From: Massariosphaeria phaeospora
Lineage: Eukaryota; Ascomycota; Dothideomycetes; Pleosporales
NCBI GenBank assembly: GCA_011032825.1
Contig: JAADJZ010000002.1
Coordinates: forward strand, 2,294,001-2,358,000
Direction of reading: 5' to 3'
Length of the DNA stretch: 64,000 bases
Part shown: one piece after another, positions 19,713 to 32,256 of the stretch
How positions within the stretch are numbered: position 1 is the stretch's first letter
Layout of the letters: every line of letters starts with the position of its first letter
The notes under the pieces: generated by a model
Seen by the model: the letters and a program-made list of their open reading frames with translations, nothing else
Database searches by the model: none
What the model was told of the DNA's origin: nothing
Made by a program: the position numbers and the translations under genes

Positions 19713-22700
19713 CAGACTTGTCAACAATCCGTCCGGATTGACAGATTGATTGGACGGATTGATTAATAAGCAATCCGTCCAATCAATCCGAGACCTTGAT
19801 TACTAGCAATCCATTCAATCCAGAGGTCCCAGATTGATTGGACGGATTGTTTACGGATTGATTGTTTTGCGTACAGAGGTCCTTCAAGATTCTAGGTGTT
19901 AATAGCTAGCGGAGGCGTAAAAATATAAAATATAATATACTTTCCAGTTCGAATCCTGTAAAATTACTTTCTCGCCCTCGCTCAACCGGCCGTATTAGGC
20001 CTAGCCGCCCCAGAAAATCGATTACGCTGCCCCGAAATATCTCGCGACCCAAGATTTTCGACGCGCCGAGATTAACGCGCACTCACTACGTTCGCCCACA
20101 CCCACGAAAGTACGTATGTTTATCGCGATTTTTCGCCCAAACTAACCTCGCAGATGAATCGGCAGCTTAATGAAGTATTTGAGCGGGTCCTTGACTCCCA
20201 GTCCACGCAAAACGCCGCCGGCGCAGCTTCCTCGTACCAGGCAACCGATGCACAGTCAACATCTGACGCGCCACTCGATCTCGATCCTCTCGCTGTCTCT
20301 GCCTCCGCCGACGATGATGAGGACTATGAAGGCCTTGTTTGGTCGCGCGTACCTAATTTACAGAAGCCTCAATACGCTGCTAAACGTGCCTTAACAAGCT
20401 AGGTTTTTTAATACGGCTAGCGCGTATACCATCGCAAGCATAAGGCGCTGTATTGGCTGTGCAAATACTGCCATATACACAAGCAAAACGGGTTGTTTAA
20501 AGTGGCAACTTCAACCTCTGCTATCCATCGGCACCTCGAGGCGCGGCGACCTGGCCACGGAGTCAGCAAAGATGGCCCAATTCGGTTCAAGAAGGAGGCA
20601 TCTATCATCTCCGCCCTACAGCGACAGGGCGTTGATGTGAGTCAAGAGGTAGCAAACGCCGTCGCCGATACCTTTTCGGCGCCCGCTTTTTAGCAGGCGC
20701 TCATCGAGTGGGTGGCCGCCGATAACCAAGCTCTGCGCGTTGTAGAGGTGCCTGCCTTTCGAGATATGATCAAGGCTGCTAATCCGCTCGCTGAGCGCGT
20801 TTTGTGGAGCAGCCACAACACTCTCCAGTCGCACATTATAGATGAATACAACGCCTACCTACCCGCCGTCGTGAGCTACATAAAGGCAGCCAAATCCGCT
20901 ATACACGTATCCTTTGACAACTGGACCTCATACGGCGGCAAACGCGCTATCACCAGAATCTGCGTACACCACTTGAACGCAGCGGGTCAACAAGTAGATT
21001 ACTTCCTTGGCCTGCCGACGCTATCGGGCGACCACTCCGGTTTAAATATCGCAGCAATCGTGAGCTCAACTCTCCACCAGTTTCATATACGAAAAGAAGC
21101 CTTAGGTTACTTTGTGCTTGATAACGCGACAAACAACGATACTGCCGTTAACGAGCTAGCAGAGGAGTACGGCTTCAACCCGAGCCACCGGAGATTGCGC
21201 TGCAGCTGCCATATACTCAATCTCGCTGCCCAAAACGTTATCTTTGGCCAGGATCGCGACGCGTTTGAGAACTCGCAGGAGAATTTAGTAGTACGTATTG
21301 CCTTTTTCTTTCCTGCCGCCGTCTCTCGCGCAGCACCTGCTAACTCGCCCTAGGCAAAGGAACAGTACATGAACGAGTGGCGCAAAGCTGGCCCGCTAGG
21401 CGTACTGTTTGACGTCATCGCCTCAATCTGTACGCCGCAGGCGCGCGAGCTTTTGGAGGGATACCAGCGAGATGAGGCAACGTCGCTAAATCTCACGAAC
21501 TTTACGCCAAGAGAACTCAAAAAGCCAGTCAAAACTCGCTAGAACTCTTACTACGATACGTTTGAGCGCGCCGTCGACCTCAGGGTGCCTCTGGACGATT
21601 ATATGGGCTACAAAATCGGCGAGAGCAACCGCTCCGCAAACCGACAGCGATCTCGGGCGGGAGCTCGCCCTTCGGAGGCTAGCCAGCCACGCCTGTATAT
21701 ACGTGAGGAAGGGCTTACTGGCAAAGACTAGGCTACTATTACTGAGTATATCGAGTTGCTTAAGCCTTTCAAGGAGGCGACTAGCTGGCTCGAAGGTCGA
21801 GGCAAGGCTAGTCGCTACGGCGCGATTTGGAAGGTTATCCCTACGTTTGAGTAGCTTCTTGCTACGCTACAGGCTCAACAGGATCGCGTAGAGGCAGTGG
21901 ATTACAACGATCCTGACGCGCCTGAGGATCACGTCAAAACAAACCTCAATCTCGCCATTAGTAAGCTAGAAAACTACTACGCCAAATTCAAAGACGCCCC
22001 AGCGTATTACTGTGCCCTACGCCTCTACCTAGCGTACAAAAACTTCATCGATACTGCCTGGCGAGTACCCGCTGAGTACGATGACGTAGATAGCCTCTAT
22101 CCCCGCAAGGGGTAGCTAGAGGCAAACAACAAAAGTTTTCAATCACTTTGGGCGGGCGCTAAGCTAGCATCTAAAATCGCCGCCGCTGATCCAGCTACGC
22201 CGCCGCCTGCTAAGCGGCAACGTTTTGACTACGCCGTTAACTGTACTGAGTTTATGCTAGCCTCTATGAGAGAGGCGGAGATTGCGGAGGAGATTACTAA
22301 CGAGTATGAGCTCTGGAGCGCAGAGAAACCAATTAATCTAGCCTACAAGCTTGCTTAGCTGCCAATTGCCTACTAGTTGTCAAAGGAGCATTAATACCCT
22401 GTTTTGGCGCGGTTTGCTATGAATATATTGAGTATCCTAGCCTCAGCAGCCAATTGTGAGAGGACTTTTAGTGAACTGGCTGATCTTTTAGGCGTACGGA
22501 GACTCAATATGAGGCCAGATTTACTATCCGCTTTACAGAGCCTCCGATCCTGGAAACGCCTTGGGATTGAGCGCTTCAAAACGCCTTACAAACCTACGAA
22601 CACGTACGATATCACTATCCATAAGATCGACGAATATATTGGGCAATTCACCAATAGTTAGCTTACTAATCAATCCATCCAATCTATCAATCCGTCCACC

Positions 22701-22806
22701 CCCCAAATCCCTAAACAATCCATTCAAGCCAATCCAGGAGAGATTTCTTGTCAATCCATTCAATCCGGGGACCCGGATTGGATTGGACGGATTGTTGACA
22801 AGTCTG
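19713..22806 (+). mobile_element. hAT-family DNA transposon, 3,094 bp, structurally complete
   Basis: Bounded by 22-bp perfect terminal inverted repeats (CAGACTTGTCAACAATCCGT plus CC at 19713-19734; its complement at 22785-22806) and an 8-bp target duplication GTCCTGCG on both sides. Both subterminal regions (about 19730-19880 and 22660-22790) are crowded with direct and inverted copies of ATTGGACGGATTG-like motifs, the usual transposase-binding arrangement. The interior encodes one transposase on the plus strand, now interrupted by stops. The element is non-autonomous at present, but its ends look usable if transposase were supplied elsewhere in the genome. Confidence 0.95.
20154..22661 (+). 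pseudogene. hAT transposase, inactivated by about eleven in-frame stops
   Basis: Reading the single frame with one intron (21291-21353, 63 bp) shows all parts of a fungal hAT transposase. There is an acidic N-terminus; a BED-type zinc finger region (CKYC...H...H near 20460-20545); the catalytic core with SFDNWTSYGGKRA, FVLDNATNND and CSCHILNLAAQN; and the hATC dimerisation region with ANCERTFSELADLLGVRR at the end. Stops lie at 20400, 20409, 20418, 20691, 21540, 21729, 21852, 22113, 22356, 22374 and 22392. Where the family residue can be judged they replace Trp or Gln: TAG for TGG, TAA for CAA, both explained by CpA-to-TpA change. The final stop at 22659 is natural. Confidence 0.9.
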
Positions 22807-22814
22807 GTCCTGCG
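22807..22814. repeat. Target site duplication of the hAT element, right copy
   Basis: GTCCTGCG immediately after the right terminal repeat, identical to 19705-19712. Confidence 0.95.
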
Positions 22815-23899
22815 CTTCATGCACGACATTGAACGACTCTATGCTGACATCTGAAAGGGATGCTCACGACGACAGCAGATCTCAGTTTCGCAAGCTGGAC
22901 GACCTTACTCAGCCATATGCCAATCCCTCAGCGTGTCCGAGTTCTCGCCACCGCTTACGACAACTTTTGAAGGGATCGACGTCGTTGCAATAGCTATCCA
23001 AACCGCGCAATTTCTTTTCAGCGCTGTGAGTACAGCGAAGGAAGACATGAGGCTGAGCGAAACCTCACTGGCGCAATCCATATGTTTCAGAACACTCAAG
23101 AGGAAGCGGCTTCCTCTTAGATTCGGTAGTACCCAATCGGTTGGGATGGCAGCTAAGTCTCGTCTGCTCCGTGTCACATGCATTGTCTTGGAGAAGTAGA
23201 TGGTGAGGCTCATAGGACATTGGACAAGATCTTGAAAGGTATTCAACACCTCAGGACATGGATGGATGAACGATGAATGGATCCGAACGGGTGATGACGG
23301 CATCGATGGCATGCCCGCGGAGCTGGGCGGGGTCTGATTGGCTCGGCACGCTACCCAGCCCCTTCAGACCCATCATCTCCGACCACCAGCCTCCAAACGT
23401 CATCTTTCGTTGCATCACAATGAAGCCAGCCACCTGCAGTCGCAAATCCGCTCATCATTATACTCCACAGCATCCGAAAGACAATAAGTCGTCTCTTTGT
23501 CTCTCTGCCTGCGAGCTCAGCTCTGGAAACGCCCCTGACGTGATGGAGAGCTGGGATGCAGGATGGAGGGGTCGTCATGACTAAGCCGGCCCGACCCTGC
23601 GCCGCCATGCTTTTGTTTTTGTTGATCTCACCCCGCACCGCGACCGTTTGGCACCGCCCACCACCACCACTGGGCCTGTCATTCTTGGAGTCTGGGGATC
23701 TTGGGAATACGTGTAGGTATAGTTTATGCTCTGCGGAATGCGAACAGAGGGGAACGCAAGAGTGTATTATTATGTACTATTGGATCTATGCTCGTACGCC
23801 CGTAGCCCGCTGCATCGAATACACATACGACCTTCTCCATACCCATCGCCGCTACCGGCACGGATAAAGCCACGACCCCTTAAGAAATATCCGTCCCGA
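22815..23899. other. Gene-free interval right of the hAT element
   Basis: Open frames on both strands up to 135 codons (22905-23312 minus, 23351-23638 minus) overlap each other and match nothing I know. No repeat found. Confidence 0.4.
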
Positions 23900-26800
23900 A
23901 GCACGAACTGTGCTCCTCCCCCCTCCCGACGCTCGCTTCCAGCTTGAGACGGCGCATCTCTCAATGTGGCCGCCAACTCGAGTTTTCATCTCCGTCGTCG
24001 TAGACCCCGCCCCCTCGTCATAACCTCGCTCCATCCCCTCACAGCCTTCGATCCTGCTGCGCGCTCCACTCTTTTAGGCTCCACCGATCATGGTCATAGC
24101 AAGCCCGCAGCCTCATTTGATGGCCGTAACGGCCCCTCTTGCTACTGTAGGCGCCGGAATCGACGCCGCGGATCGCGATTTACTTCGTTTTCGCAACACA
24201 ACCGTGCTCGGATCAGATTTCTATAAGAGAGGTTTGATTTGTCCTTGTGATCGTCAGTAAACTTCCATCACGGACACCGCCAACGTTACAAACTGTGGTT
24301 TTGGCTTCGACTTTGCCAACCTCGGAATGATCCTACAACTAGGGCCGCTCCTCTGAATTCATCATTTCCATATCGAAAGATCACTTAAGTTCCTCAACCA
24401 CTTTATTACCCACCGTATAATAATATAGCCTGCAACATAGATTAATGCCATTCTCACACCTACTAACTAGACCTTGGCTACACGTCCCTCAACCCTGCTA
24501 GTTTAGTACGATCGCTTCCTCGCCAACGAGGCCTCATCCTTAGCAACGCGTTATTTGCAAAGATTCTTTGGTCGCCGCTGCTTCTCGAACCTACTACGCT
24601 TGATGCAGAAAGTTACTCACTTTTCTTGACCTCAATCTTCCTGTCAGCATGACACCGTCTCCCTCTACGCACACGTCCATCGTTACAGACGCTACTAAGA
24701 CTATAGCTACACCATGTAGCTCATCGCCATATCCTCTACTCGGAATCCGAAACTTGGCCGCCCGTCCTCCACCATCCACTCATACGGGTGCTGCCTTCAC
24801 AATTGCGTTTTTGATGTAGAGATCAACTCCACCACCTCCATTGTTATGCCGCCACATCACTAGCCCAACACTGCTGGCGGCAACACCCACCGCACTACAT
24901 AAAACCCCCACCCCCGATTTTTATCTCGTTTACGACTAGAACCACCACGATTGCCGCTTTCTAGATCATTAGGTTTTGGCCCTTATATCCGCACAATGTC
25001 TCCCGTACTCACAGGTCGTATATCAATCTGATCTTTACTCCCACGCTACTAGCAGCCCAACACAATCCTGCTCACCCTCATAACTGCTATCCCAAATACC
25101 ACAAAGCCACTCCACCCCAATCTATCCCCAATTATCAAAAGTCGGGGATCCAACTACATTGGGCTATGAGATCTCATCTGGAATCTTTCAGAGGCCGGCT
25201 GTAGAGTCCAGCGCAGCCCCTCCGTACCGCGGGTAGCAACCTCAATAAAATGCTGAATGGTAATCTTCAACTTGCCGCATCCGCTTCTCACGTTTATTTC
25301 TTGATATTCTTCAATTCCTTGAACCCGACAATCTTACCCCAAACCCGGCATTATCAAGGCAAAAGATTTTGGCGAGCCCATGTCGACGAGTCTCGTCTGT
25401 TTTCTCAGGTGGGCGGTAGGTGTAGACGGTTTTGTGCGCCACCCGCTAATTCCGTCACTATCGCCCTAAACGACACAGAACCGTAGCCTCATCTTCTTCA
25501 TCCCCACTCTTTACCTCATTCACCGTTCCGCTGCTACAAAATCGATGACGTCTGAGATTCTGATCTCCATCTGCGTGCCGGGACCTGCTGCCCCACACTC
25601 ATCAAACAGTACACGCCCATTTTCTCCACTTCATAAAACCCCAACACCTCAAACCGCTAACGGTACGAGACGACCCTCGCCCCTATTGCTGTCGCCGCGA
25701 AGGACTACAAAACTGTAGCCTTAGTGTCTTTATGCCGTCCCGGAGTCTAGCCAGCAACACTGGTAACACCAACGATATCCTGCATCCATGTTCTGAAGCT
25801 GTCGGACCTGCCGCACGCGGCTATCGCACATACAACCCCCTCTCATTTCACTATCTCTAGTTTTATGAAGTCGGCCGGCTCACCTCGGACCCCACCGGCC
25901 CTCATCGGTATCAACGCCAACGCTGCAACACCGTGGCCTTTTCCTCGAGTCATGCCTATCCTTATTTCAGCACGGCATCTACCAGTCCGTCACCAATACC
26001 AACACTACCAGATGGTAACCTTACTCTCTCCATTACAGCCTTCCATTAAACGGTAACACCCCCGTCAGATCCGCCTGTGGTCACGACTCCACCCCGATTC
26101 ATCATATTCAAGCCCACGAAACCATCAGGTCTACCTCAGTCCACAATTAGCAGAAGGCCATCAACCGCAGCCCGCCGGCACTACAGATTCTTCATGAACG
26201 TGGTTATCGTCGCCGCCGCCGCCAACACCAACGCCCCCATTCTCGAAGCGATTACCGTCGCCAACGCCACAAACCAGTAGCCCATCCCCAGACAACCGCA
26301 GCATATCCATCATCTCCTCTACAAACGACCACTACCAACCGACTAACCACCAACGCCACAGAAAACTATCACCATTCGTACCACAGCATTTCGCCGTCAT
26401 TCTCGTAGCCCCTTCCAACCCCATTTCAACTGCAGCGCCGCTACTATTACCTTTTCCGCGACCAAGGAGTCTTCGTTGTTTTCGTCACCACGCAGTTTTT
26501 TACATGTCAGCTGCTGTCGCTAGCACCGCTAACCCCCCCTCTCCCCTTACCCAGACATGGCCAATAACCGCATGTCCGCCTTCATTTTCATCTCTTCCTC
26601 TCGCGCTCCATCCTCAGCCCTTATTCACCCTAGCACGTCCACAAAGGACAGACAACCCACGCCATAGAAACCCGTCGCCAGCCCGCATCCATCGTTCCCA
26701 CCCCTACATCACAATATCCATCACCGTCCCTCTATCTTGCGCCACGCCTCATCATCACCTTTGCGAAATAACGCCATAGGCCCCCGCTACTACCAATATT

Positions 26801-28500
26801 TCAGGATCTCCAACACCTTCGCCGTCGTCGCCGTAGCAGTTCGACACGCACCCATCCCTATTCATGACCATTAAAGTCACAACCGCTTTTCGCCACCCAT
26901 GCCGTCTTCAGCCTCGCTCTCGTTGTCGCCCACCTCCCTTACCTCCTTGATCGTCTTACGGTCGCTATCGTTACCACTAACACAGACCAGCGCCACAGCG
27001 CCGCAGATCCATATACCGATTCTCGTTTCCCTTATTCCGTACGTTAATCGACCCCTATCCTTATCCAGATCCGCATCTGCTTCCCCACCTCATCCCACCA
27101 CCCATAGCAGCACCTCCACCACAAGACCCGTTGCCACTCGCATTGCAGTATTTCTCGCCACCCCCTTTACCCCCACCTTTAGTTATTGCTGCCTCCGACG
27201 CTGTCGTAAATCTGCATCTCCATCCTCATCCAGATGCTTCCATGGTGTTCCAGTTTCCGAGCCGAAATCACTTCCCTACAGTGCCTTCACGAATAATCAC
27301 CAGCGCCGTAGAAAGGCTACCCCACTATACCATGGTCGCCAAGGTCGTCATCCTCGTTATCGTTACTGATACCCACACCTGCAGATTGAGCCCCCATCTT
27401 CATCCACCTCATCCCTTGCCTCTCGCCCTAACGGCAACGCTACCACCGCATTTCAACTGCTATGTCCACCTCAACAACGTCCCCGAAACTCGTCGTTGTT
27501 GCCATTCCCGTTGTTCCGTCTAGATTCAGTTGGCCGTCAGGAATTGATAGCTTAACTAAACGATAAATAGGAATAGAAGGAGAGAGAGAGAAAGAAAGAG
27601 AGAAACAGAGTGAGAAATGAGAGAGAGAAAGTGTGTGAAAATGAGAGAGCAGAAAGAATCGAAGATTTTATTGGGGTCATTTTGCAGATGAACCATGGTT
27701 CCGGTAGATCCATCTTGACGGGACCTAGTTCCAATAGCTCCACAAATCAACCACTCAACACGCTGAAACGTGGCTCGTCCGCAGGAGCACGGAAAACCTT
27801 TCATCACTCGCGCCCTCGCCGCGCCCACTGCAGCACGTTCACTGCTACCTCCCCCCATACACAACCACGGCTGGCCGGCTACTAAAATAGCAGAACACGT
27901 CTCAACCCGCACCACAGCAAGTATGTGTTGAGACAAAAGCAAAACGCACAAAGAAGCGAGAAGAAAATCCAGATTTCTGTCTAGGAACGAATCCCTGGTT
28001 GAGATAGCGACTCGACAAAACATGTCACTTGGCGCACCGCCCACAAATGAAGCCTTTCGCACAAGTCGTAAGAGCCTTCTACGTAATTCACAACGCCACA
28101 GATCCGCCCCCACTATCCTCGTCATCCCCATTCTCATCCAGGCCCACCGCGTCTCCACTATCTATCCCATGCGCCGTCTACCCTTATCCTCATACTGTCA
28201 GATACGTGTCCCATCTCGCGCCCCACCCTCCAATAACAGCCCTTACCAACACAAACTAATCCCAAATACAACATAGTCACTGCTCTCGTTCCCGGCCCCC
28301 TCTTCATCGCCGTCCTCGCCGCCTCTGCCGCCACCGCCAGCCCTAACGGCGCTGGTTCAGTTCCTCACCTCTATTTTTATCTTATTGTCTTGTTCAGCTC
28401 TCCATAAATCTCGTTAGCCTCATCCCACAACAACCCCACAATAACCCCACCACCCCCGACGTCACTCGAATCGAATTATGTCCGACACTGTCACCACCAC
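23900..28500. other. 4.6-kb C-skewed, gene-free tract
   Basis: The plus strand is persistently rich in C and poor in G; for example 26281-26340 has 28 C and 4 G. Frames are short and mostly Pro/Thr/Ser/His artefacts of this composition. Loose motif recurrences are visible, such as ACAAAACTGTAGCCT (25700), ACAGAACCGTAGCCT (25475), CAACACCGTGGCC (25927) and CAACGCCACAGA (26351, 28091). A decayed tandem repeat or repetitive gene is therefore possible. No TIRs, long terminal repeats or transposase remnants seen. Skew reverses near 28500. Confidence 0.6.
27571..27659. repeat. GA-rich purine tract
   Basis: About 90 bp consisting almost only of A and G on the plus strand (GGAGAGAGAGAGAAAGAAAG and so on), interrupting the surrounding C-rich strand bias. 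Low-complexity sequence; a minus-strand frame crossing it reads SLSLLLFLF and is an artefact. Confidence 0.85.
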
Positions 28501-29027
28501 CGCAGATCTACGCGCGTCTGGAGCAACATGAGGGGACTGGGGATTTGGTTCGGCAGGACGGGACAGAGGTGATGGGATGAATGTCATGGGTGGTGGTTGG
28601 CGGTTTGGTCAGAGTGCGGTGTGATAGGGACTGGGAGCATAGATGGTTGTGAAGGCAGCGTCAAGCAGAGTCAGACAGCGTAGACCTGCAGTGAGGCGAC
28701 GGACTGGGTGAAGATGGGGGCGGAGATGCAGATAGATAGTGAATGAAGCGAGGATGGGCGAAGAAGTGGTGCGAAGGAGGCGCGGGAAGGACGCAAGGTA
28801 AACCAAAGTCGATACCCAGACGTTTCTGGAAATTCGGCTTGACGACCATCGACTGATGAGACGAGCGAACGCGATATGAGCGTTTGCGGGGGTGCAGAGG
28901 AAAGGTGCGCATGAAGGCGAGGTTCAACTACGTCTGGACGTTTAAGGCTGCAAAAGCAAGAAGATTACAACCTCCAGCTTACTTACGCGCGTCCCAAGCC
29001 AGTTCGCGCAATCGCCTTGTCCTACGT
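28501..29027. other. G-skewed interval at the 3' side of the AA9 gene
   Basis: Opposite bias to the left neighbour: 28561-28620 has 29 G and 5 C. Minus-strand frames (28609-28806, 28661-28927) are rich in Pro/Ser/His, as expected from composition. No supported gene. Confidence 0.5.
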
Positions 29028-30210
29028 CTACCCAGTCCAGACTGTCGGCCCTGGAGGCACATATGCCAAAAATCCATGCAGCCACCTCACGCCATTCCGC
29101 GCCTTGCTATCCACAATCTGCTCTCCATCAGGCAGACTCAGCGCCGGTTCATCGACTTTGTATGTGCCTGGGAACCTTGCGAAACTCTTCGGCGGTGTGC
29201 CTAGATGCGTTGTCGTTAGTTCAGTTCAGATGAGTTCAGCCCAGATCGGGTGATCGCCGACCATGGTAGTAGTAGTGTAGAGGGGTAGTGTGGATAGGTA
29301 TGCAGATGACTCACCGCCTCCCGGTCCAAGAATATTAACCTGCGCGCAGTTGACGTAGAACTCGGTCTCGCTCTTCGGACTTGGGTTAATATGCTCGACG
29401 CGCAAGAGGTATTGGCCCGGCGGCGTTGACCGGGGTATAGTGACTACGACGCAGTGTCAACAAACTTATCGACCTCACTGAGTGACCAGGCCGCCGTCCG
29501 CCCACTCGTCATTTCAAAAAGTACATACAGTTGTATTGCTTCTGTCCGAACAACGACCAGGTGTCATCGGTATCCGGCCCCTTGTAGTCGATCTTCATCC
29601 AGTCGCCGTCGCCGTCCCATTGCGCGAGGTCGATGCCGTCCGGTTTCTTCGCGAGATAGGCGAGTCCGGGGCCGATATGGGTGATATTGTCGTACTGTTG
29701 CATGAGCGCCTTGGATTCGGTGGTTAGCTCACTCACAGTCCAGTCCAGGCCAATGTGGCCGCGCACAACCCCGCGGTAAGCATGTAAATACGTACCACGT
29801 AACTCTCGACCTGGAAACCTACGCTCTCGCCCGCAATGACGTCTGCAATGCCGGTCGAGAGGCTTGGCCTCCATGCATCGCGGCCACAGCGATGATTCGC
29901 CGTCAGCACGTCGGCGCTGTATTGCGGCCAAGGCCTCATGAGCCTCTCGAGTTCTTCCCACGGGATTTGGTTGCCGTAAGGCGCGCCGGGCTTGGCTGGG
30001 AGACCGCCGTCTGGGATAGTGAAAGTGTGATTTGTGACCATGCGCACATACTCATAGGGCTTGGTGACGGTGTTGTTGACGATGAGGTGCGCGAAGTTAT
30101 CTGGTGGGGTCAGTGGGTGTTTGAGAGGAAGGGAAGGGATATGGCTTACAGTGAGCGCGGGCACGAAAGAGGAGCGCAGAGAAGAGAAGAAATCCTGCGA
30201 GGGACATCAT
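29028..30210 (-). CDS. AA9 lytic polysaccharide monooxygenase, 282 aa
   Basis: Secreted copper enzyme that oxidatively cleaves cellulose or related beta-glucans. Exons on the minus strand are 30210-30150, 30100-29796, 29709-29529, 29443-29315 and 29200-29028; introns are 49, 86, 85 and 114 bp, and the sum is an exact multiple of three. The signal peptide (MMSLAGFLLFSALLFRARA) is followed directly by His20, the mature N-terminal His of the copper brace, in HYNFAHLIVNN. The second brace His is about 133 in THIGPGLAYLAK. The axial Tyr is about 212 in EFYVNCAQVNI, with the second-shell His near 200 (LLRVEHINPS). The usual Gln two residues before the Tyr is Glu here. The second intron removes GTACGT...CCAAG and gives SYVALMQQY. 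No carbohydrate-binding module. Confidence 0.9.
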
Positions 30211-32256
30211 CACGGAAAGCTGTACGGGATAGCTTGGTTGAACGACGTCGCAGTCAACCGAGCCACGAAGCCCGGACGAGTTATAGGTGTGCCCGTCTGC
30301 TCCCGATTCGCAATGCCGAAGTTGCACCCAAAACCTATCCAGGCGGAGAGATCGCATGTGCAGGGCACTATGGCAGAAATGGTTCTAAAGATTTGCAGCT
30401 GCCATGGATATTCGATTCGTAAGTTCCCTTGTTGCCAAATGCGCAAAATCAATACGTTCCAGAATTCTACCGCTTCCTCTTTCAGGCGAGCAGATCCTGT
30501 CAATTAGAACAGGTGCCGATAAGGAATGCAGAATTAGGCGCTCTCAACGGGACGTAACTCTATAACTCCACATGCGTAATATAGAGATCCAAACGTCCGG
30601 GACTCGTGCAGTGTAGATCCATGATGTGCGCCCGCCGCCTAAGAGAAACGCGCTGCGGCTAATTGAGCGCCTGTAAAAGGTATTAATGAAGTGCATCGGC
30701 TCGACCTATCGGAACCTGACGTGCGCTAGCAATCTCTCCGCACCATACCCAGAGTTCACTTTCGACCTATATCAGCTTCGGATGCTGCCGGGCGGGTGCA
30801 AGATTGACAAGAAGGCAATCTAGGCCCGTGAGGCCTCGGCGCAAGTGTAACAGTCGTTCTATCGTGTGAACGTCTTTAGCCGGTTCTGTAGACTGCATTT
30901 GTATTTGTTTCGCAGCATGCCTAAGTAGCTTGCATATTCACATACCTTGTATTGACCCAGTTCCGCCTTGTCCTCTCTGTGAAGTCAAGATCACGTGATT
31001 AGCTGTTACGTTGCAGAGGTAGCTGCTAAAGCGTCTACAGCACTTTAGCTATCAAAGAAAGCGCGTGGTAGAGAGAGTTAAGAAAAGGCACAACTAGCTC
31101 TACGGCGCTGTAGAAACTGTAGTGATACAGGGCACAATGCCCGAACCTGCCAAAAGGATACAGAAGAAGCTTCTGAATCTGGAGCTAGCACGACGTACGC
31201 AGGTTCCTTGTTCGATAGCGATTAATTTGATATTCTTTGAGATGAGTTGGTTGTGCCAAGGAATTCTGGGGGGTTCGATGATCCATTACGTTACCTTGCG
31301 ACAGATTGTCTCTCTCTACAAAGTTACAGAAAAAGGTTTATCTCGCATCCACATGTTGAAAAATCCACATATTTTGCTCCCAGAGTCGCACTTGTCTGCG
31401 AAGGACGGTGGGGACTGTGTCTGAAGTAGGCGGTAGGATGTATCTGGTGATGACTAGCAACTTGTATGAGTTACTTGGCTATACGAGTAAATTCTCGGAA
31501 CGATATAAAGCGCCCGCAGATCTTACCTCCACCGCTACCAGGAGCTCTCTTCTTCTCGCTTCCTTCGTCAAGGCAATCCATAAAAGAAGGATATTCCTAA
31601 GAGTTGAAAGGATGTAGCCGATTGGGTGCAAATTTCGTAGTCGCGGACGTCATCGAGGGGAACCTAGATTGCTTGCGCGGTATGGCTGGCTGCGTTAAAC
31701 TACCCTGACTGATATATGGTATTCAACAGCCCGTCGGTCTCGCCCTTTTCAATTCCGGCTCAATACCTTGACAAGCTCGAAGAAGTCTCTGAACTACCAC
31801 CTAGGGCAGCTGCGGGTTGCGAACCCACCGAGTAATCTGTCTACGGGTGCAGACTAGCGCAGAAAAACTCGCCCGGTGTGAGCCACGCATTGATGCATGT
31901 TGCCTGATGTGAAAGTTATAGAGAGGGAGCTGAGAACCCCACGTGGCGTGGAGGCGGTTGAATGCGGTCGTAGGCATCCTCCACACCCAGCCTTGTTTAG
32001 CGGACTCCACGGTTCTGTAGCTTTGAATATGTCGACCTTGTTCGAAACTCGCCAAGCCTACGCCGTCGCCAGGGTCGAGAGAAAGATTGGTTCGGTCTGT
32101 AAAGCGGCAGAACGGGCTACTGAAATCTCGTGGTGGAATGATCGTGCGTGCCAGGACGGCGATTGAGTCCGGAATCCGATAAGACTGATAGATCCACGGT
32201 GTGAGCTTCAAATTTCGAGCTCCCCGCAGCGCGACCGTTGTAGCGGCTGGAAACAA
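30211..32256. other. Gene-poor interval upstream of the AA9 gene
   Basis: Short frames on both strands (for example 31122-31424 plus, 31801-32331 minus) have no recognisable domain and overlap others. The first few hundred bases should contain the AA9 promoter; no clear TATA box seen. Nothing else supported. Confidence 0.4.

Noticed and set aside
19935..19975. TTCGAATCC B-box-like motif inside the hAT element
   Set aside because: The 60 bases before it are AT-rich and cannot form D and anticodon arms.
27556..28158. 200-codon minus-strand frame
   Set aside because: Its C-terminus is the translation of the GA-rich tract and the rest reflects the G-rich complement of a C-skewed region; no domain.
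23900..28500. RIP-degraded transposon
   Set aside because: RIP would deplete C and G and raise TpA; this tract is C-rich, and no terminal repeats or transposase traces were found.
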